Shown here one piece after another: positions 63,874 through 64,000 of a DNA stretch of 64,000 nt; within the stretch, counting starts at the first letter, position 1; each line of letters begins with the position of its first letter. The notes beneath the pieces are model-generated. The model was not told where the DNA came from. It saw only the letters and a list, made by a program, of their open reading frames with translations, and ran no database searches. This DNA is from JAALKW01 sp963974485. Its GTDB lineage: Bacteria; Pseudomonadota; Gammaproteobacteria; Legionellales; Legionellaceae. Made by a program: the position numbers and the translations under genes. The stretch covers positions 62,001 to 126,000 of the forward strand of contig CAXBBS010000001.1 in assembly GCA_963974485.1 (NCBI GenBank). Reading direction: 5' to 3'.

Positions 63874-64000
63874 TTAAGCTCTTTTATAATACCGTTCAAA
63901 CTCATGATCAAGCGCTTGGTTAATCAACGAGTTTAAACTTTTACAGCCTGTCTCTCTAACCAAAAGCGCTGCTTTTTCATGCCGTTCGCGACCAATTCTA
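63874..64000 (-). CDS. Small ribbon-helix-helix-like protein, C-terminal part (5' end beyond the window)
   Basis: The minus strand is open from base 64000 to a TAA at 63874-63876 and encodes about 41 residues: IGRERHEKAALLVRETGCKS then LNSLINQALDHEFERYYKRA. The pattern, two short helices with a hydrophobic spacing after a basic stretch, is like the end of ribbon-helix-helix antitoxin or CopG-type proteins. Only the C-terminus is seen, so this is tentative. Confidence 0.45.
   Translation of the reverse strand, partial: RIGRERHEKAALLVRETGCKSLNSLINQALDHEFERYYKRA

Noticed and set aside
1..64000. CRISPR arrays, tRNA or rRNA genes, intact insertion sequences
   Set aside because: No regularly spaced repeats, cloverleaf candidates, rRNA-like segments or transposase motifs were found on reading; short RNA genes could still be missed by eye.

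Overview
The window is a low-GC (by eye about 40%) Gram-negative chromosome segment. Wza/Wzb/Wzc, RfaH with an ops element, FeoABC, ZapE and PanBC point to a gammaproteobacterium. A Legionellales-like host is my guess from overall flavour and is not proven.

Bases 1-50528 form one surface-polysaccharide locus read entirely from the minus strand, so it is described from high to low coordinates. It opens with the export genes wzb-wza-wzc (50528-46977). UDP-GlcNAc 2-epimerase wecB and a locus-encoded rfaH follow. A perfect ops element (44971-44982) lies in the leader of wecC, so the roughly 45 kb from wecC to the left edge is probably one RfaH-antiterminated transcript. From 43.6 to 31.6 kb lies a nonulosonic-acid-like cassette. 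It holds a methyltransferase, a CMP-sugar synthetase, a CBS-NeuB-SAF-TIM-barrel fusion, a pyruvyl-transferase-like protein, a PseB-like dehydratase, an aldo/keto reductase, an SpsF/class III aminotransferase fusion, an RfbD-like reductase, a second NeuB and a GT2 enzyme. The PseC, PseG and PseH homologues of the classical pathways are not visible. From 31.0 to 26.3 kb come a PglK/MsbA-type ABC transporter and two surface-carbohydrate proteins. From 26.1 to 22.6 kb an OafA-type acyltransferase sits between intact pgi and a 100-bp remnant of the pgi 5' end.

From 22.5 to 12.7 kb are a CDP-6-deoxyhexulose branch (rfbF, rfbG, a 3,5-epimerase-like cupin, SDRs), glycosyltransferases and a Wzy/WaaL-like polymerase. 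From 12.7 to 4.8 kb are asnB, a two-domain oxidoreductase and a heparinase-II/III-like protein. Between the last two sits an AAA ATPase (DUF4143) gene with remnants of related ATPases and tandem palindromes. The left end (4.8-0 kb) holds a GT4 enzyme and a bacillosamine-type set: monotopic phosphoglycosyl transferase, acetyltransferase, aminotransferase and an edge-truncated 4,6-dehydratase. A plausible overall reading is initiation with a diNAcBac-type sugar, assembly with ManNAcA, a CDP-derived deoxysugar and NulO-like sugars, then flipping, polymerisation and Wza/Wzc export. No Wzx flippase is visible.

Right of the locus (50.5-64 kb) is mainly ordinary chromosome: a FitAB/VapBC-type toxin-antitoxin pair, a coiled-coil orphan, feoABC with a Fur-box candidate, a second DUF4143 ATPase, zapE with a hydrolase, and panBC. 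An orphan overlapping an APC permease, a secreted papain-like protease, a secreted Asp-box protein and an edge-truncated small protein follow. No rRNA, tRNA, CRISPR array or intact insertion sequence was recognised.
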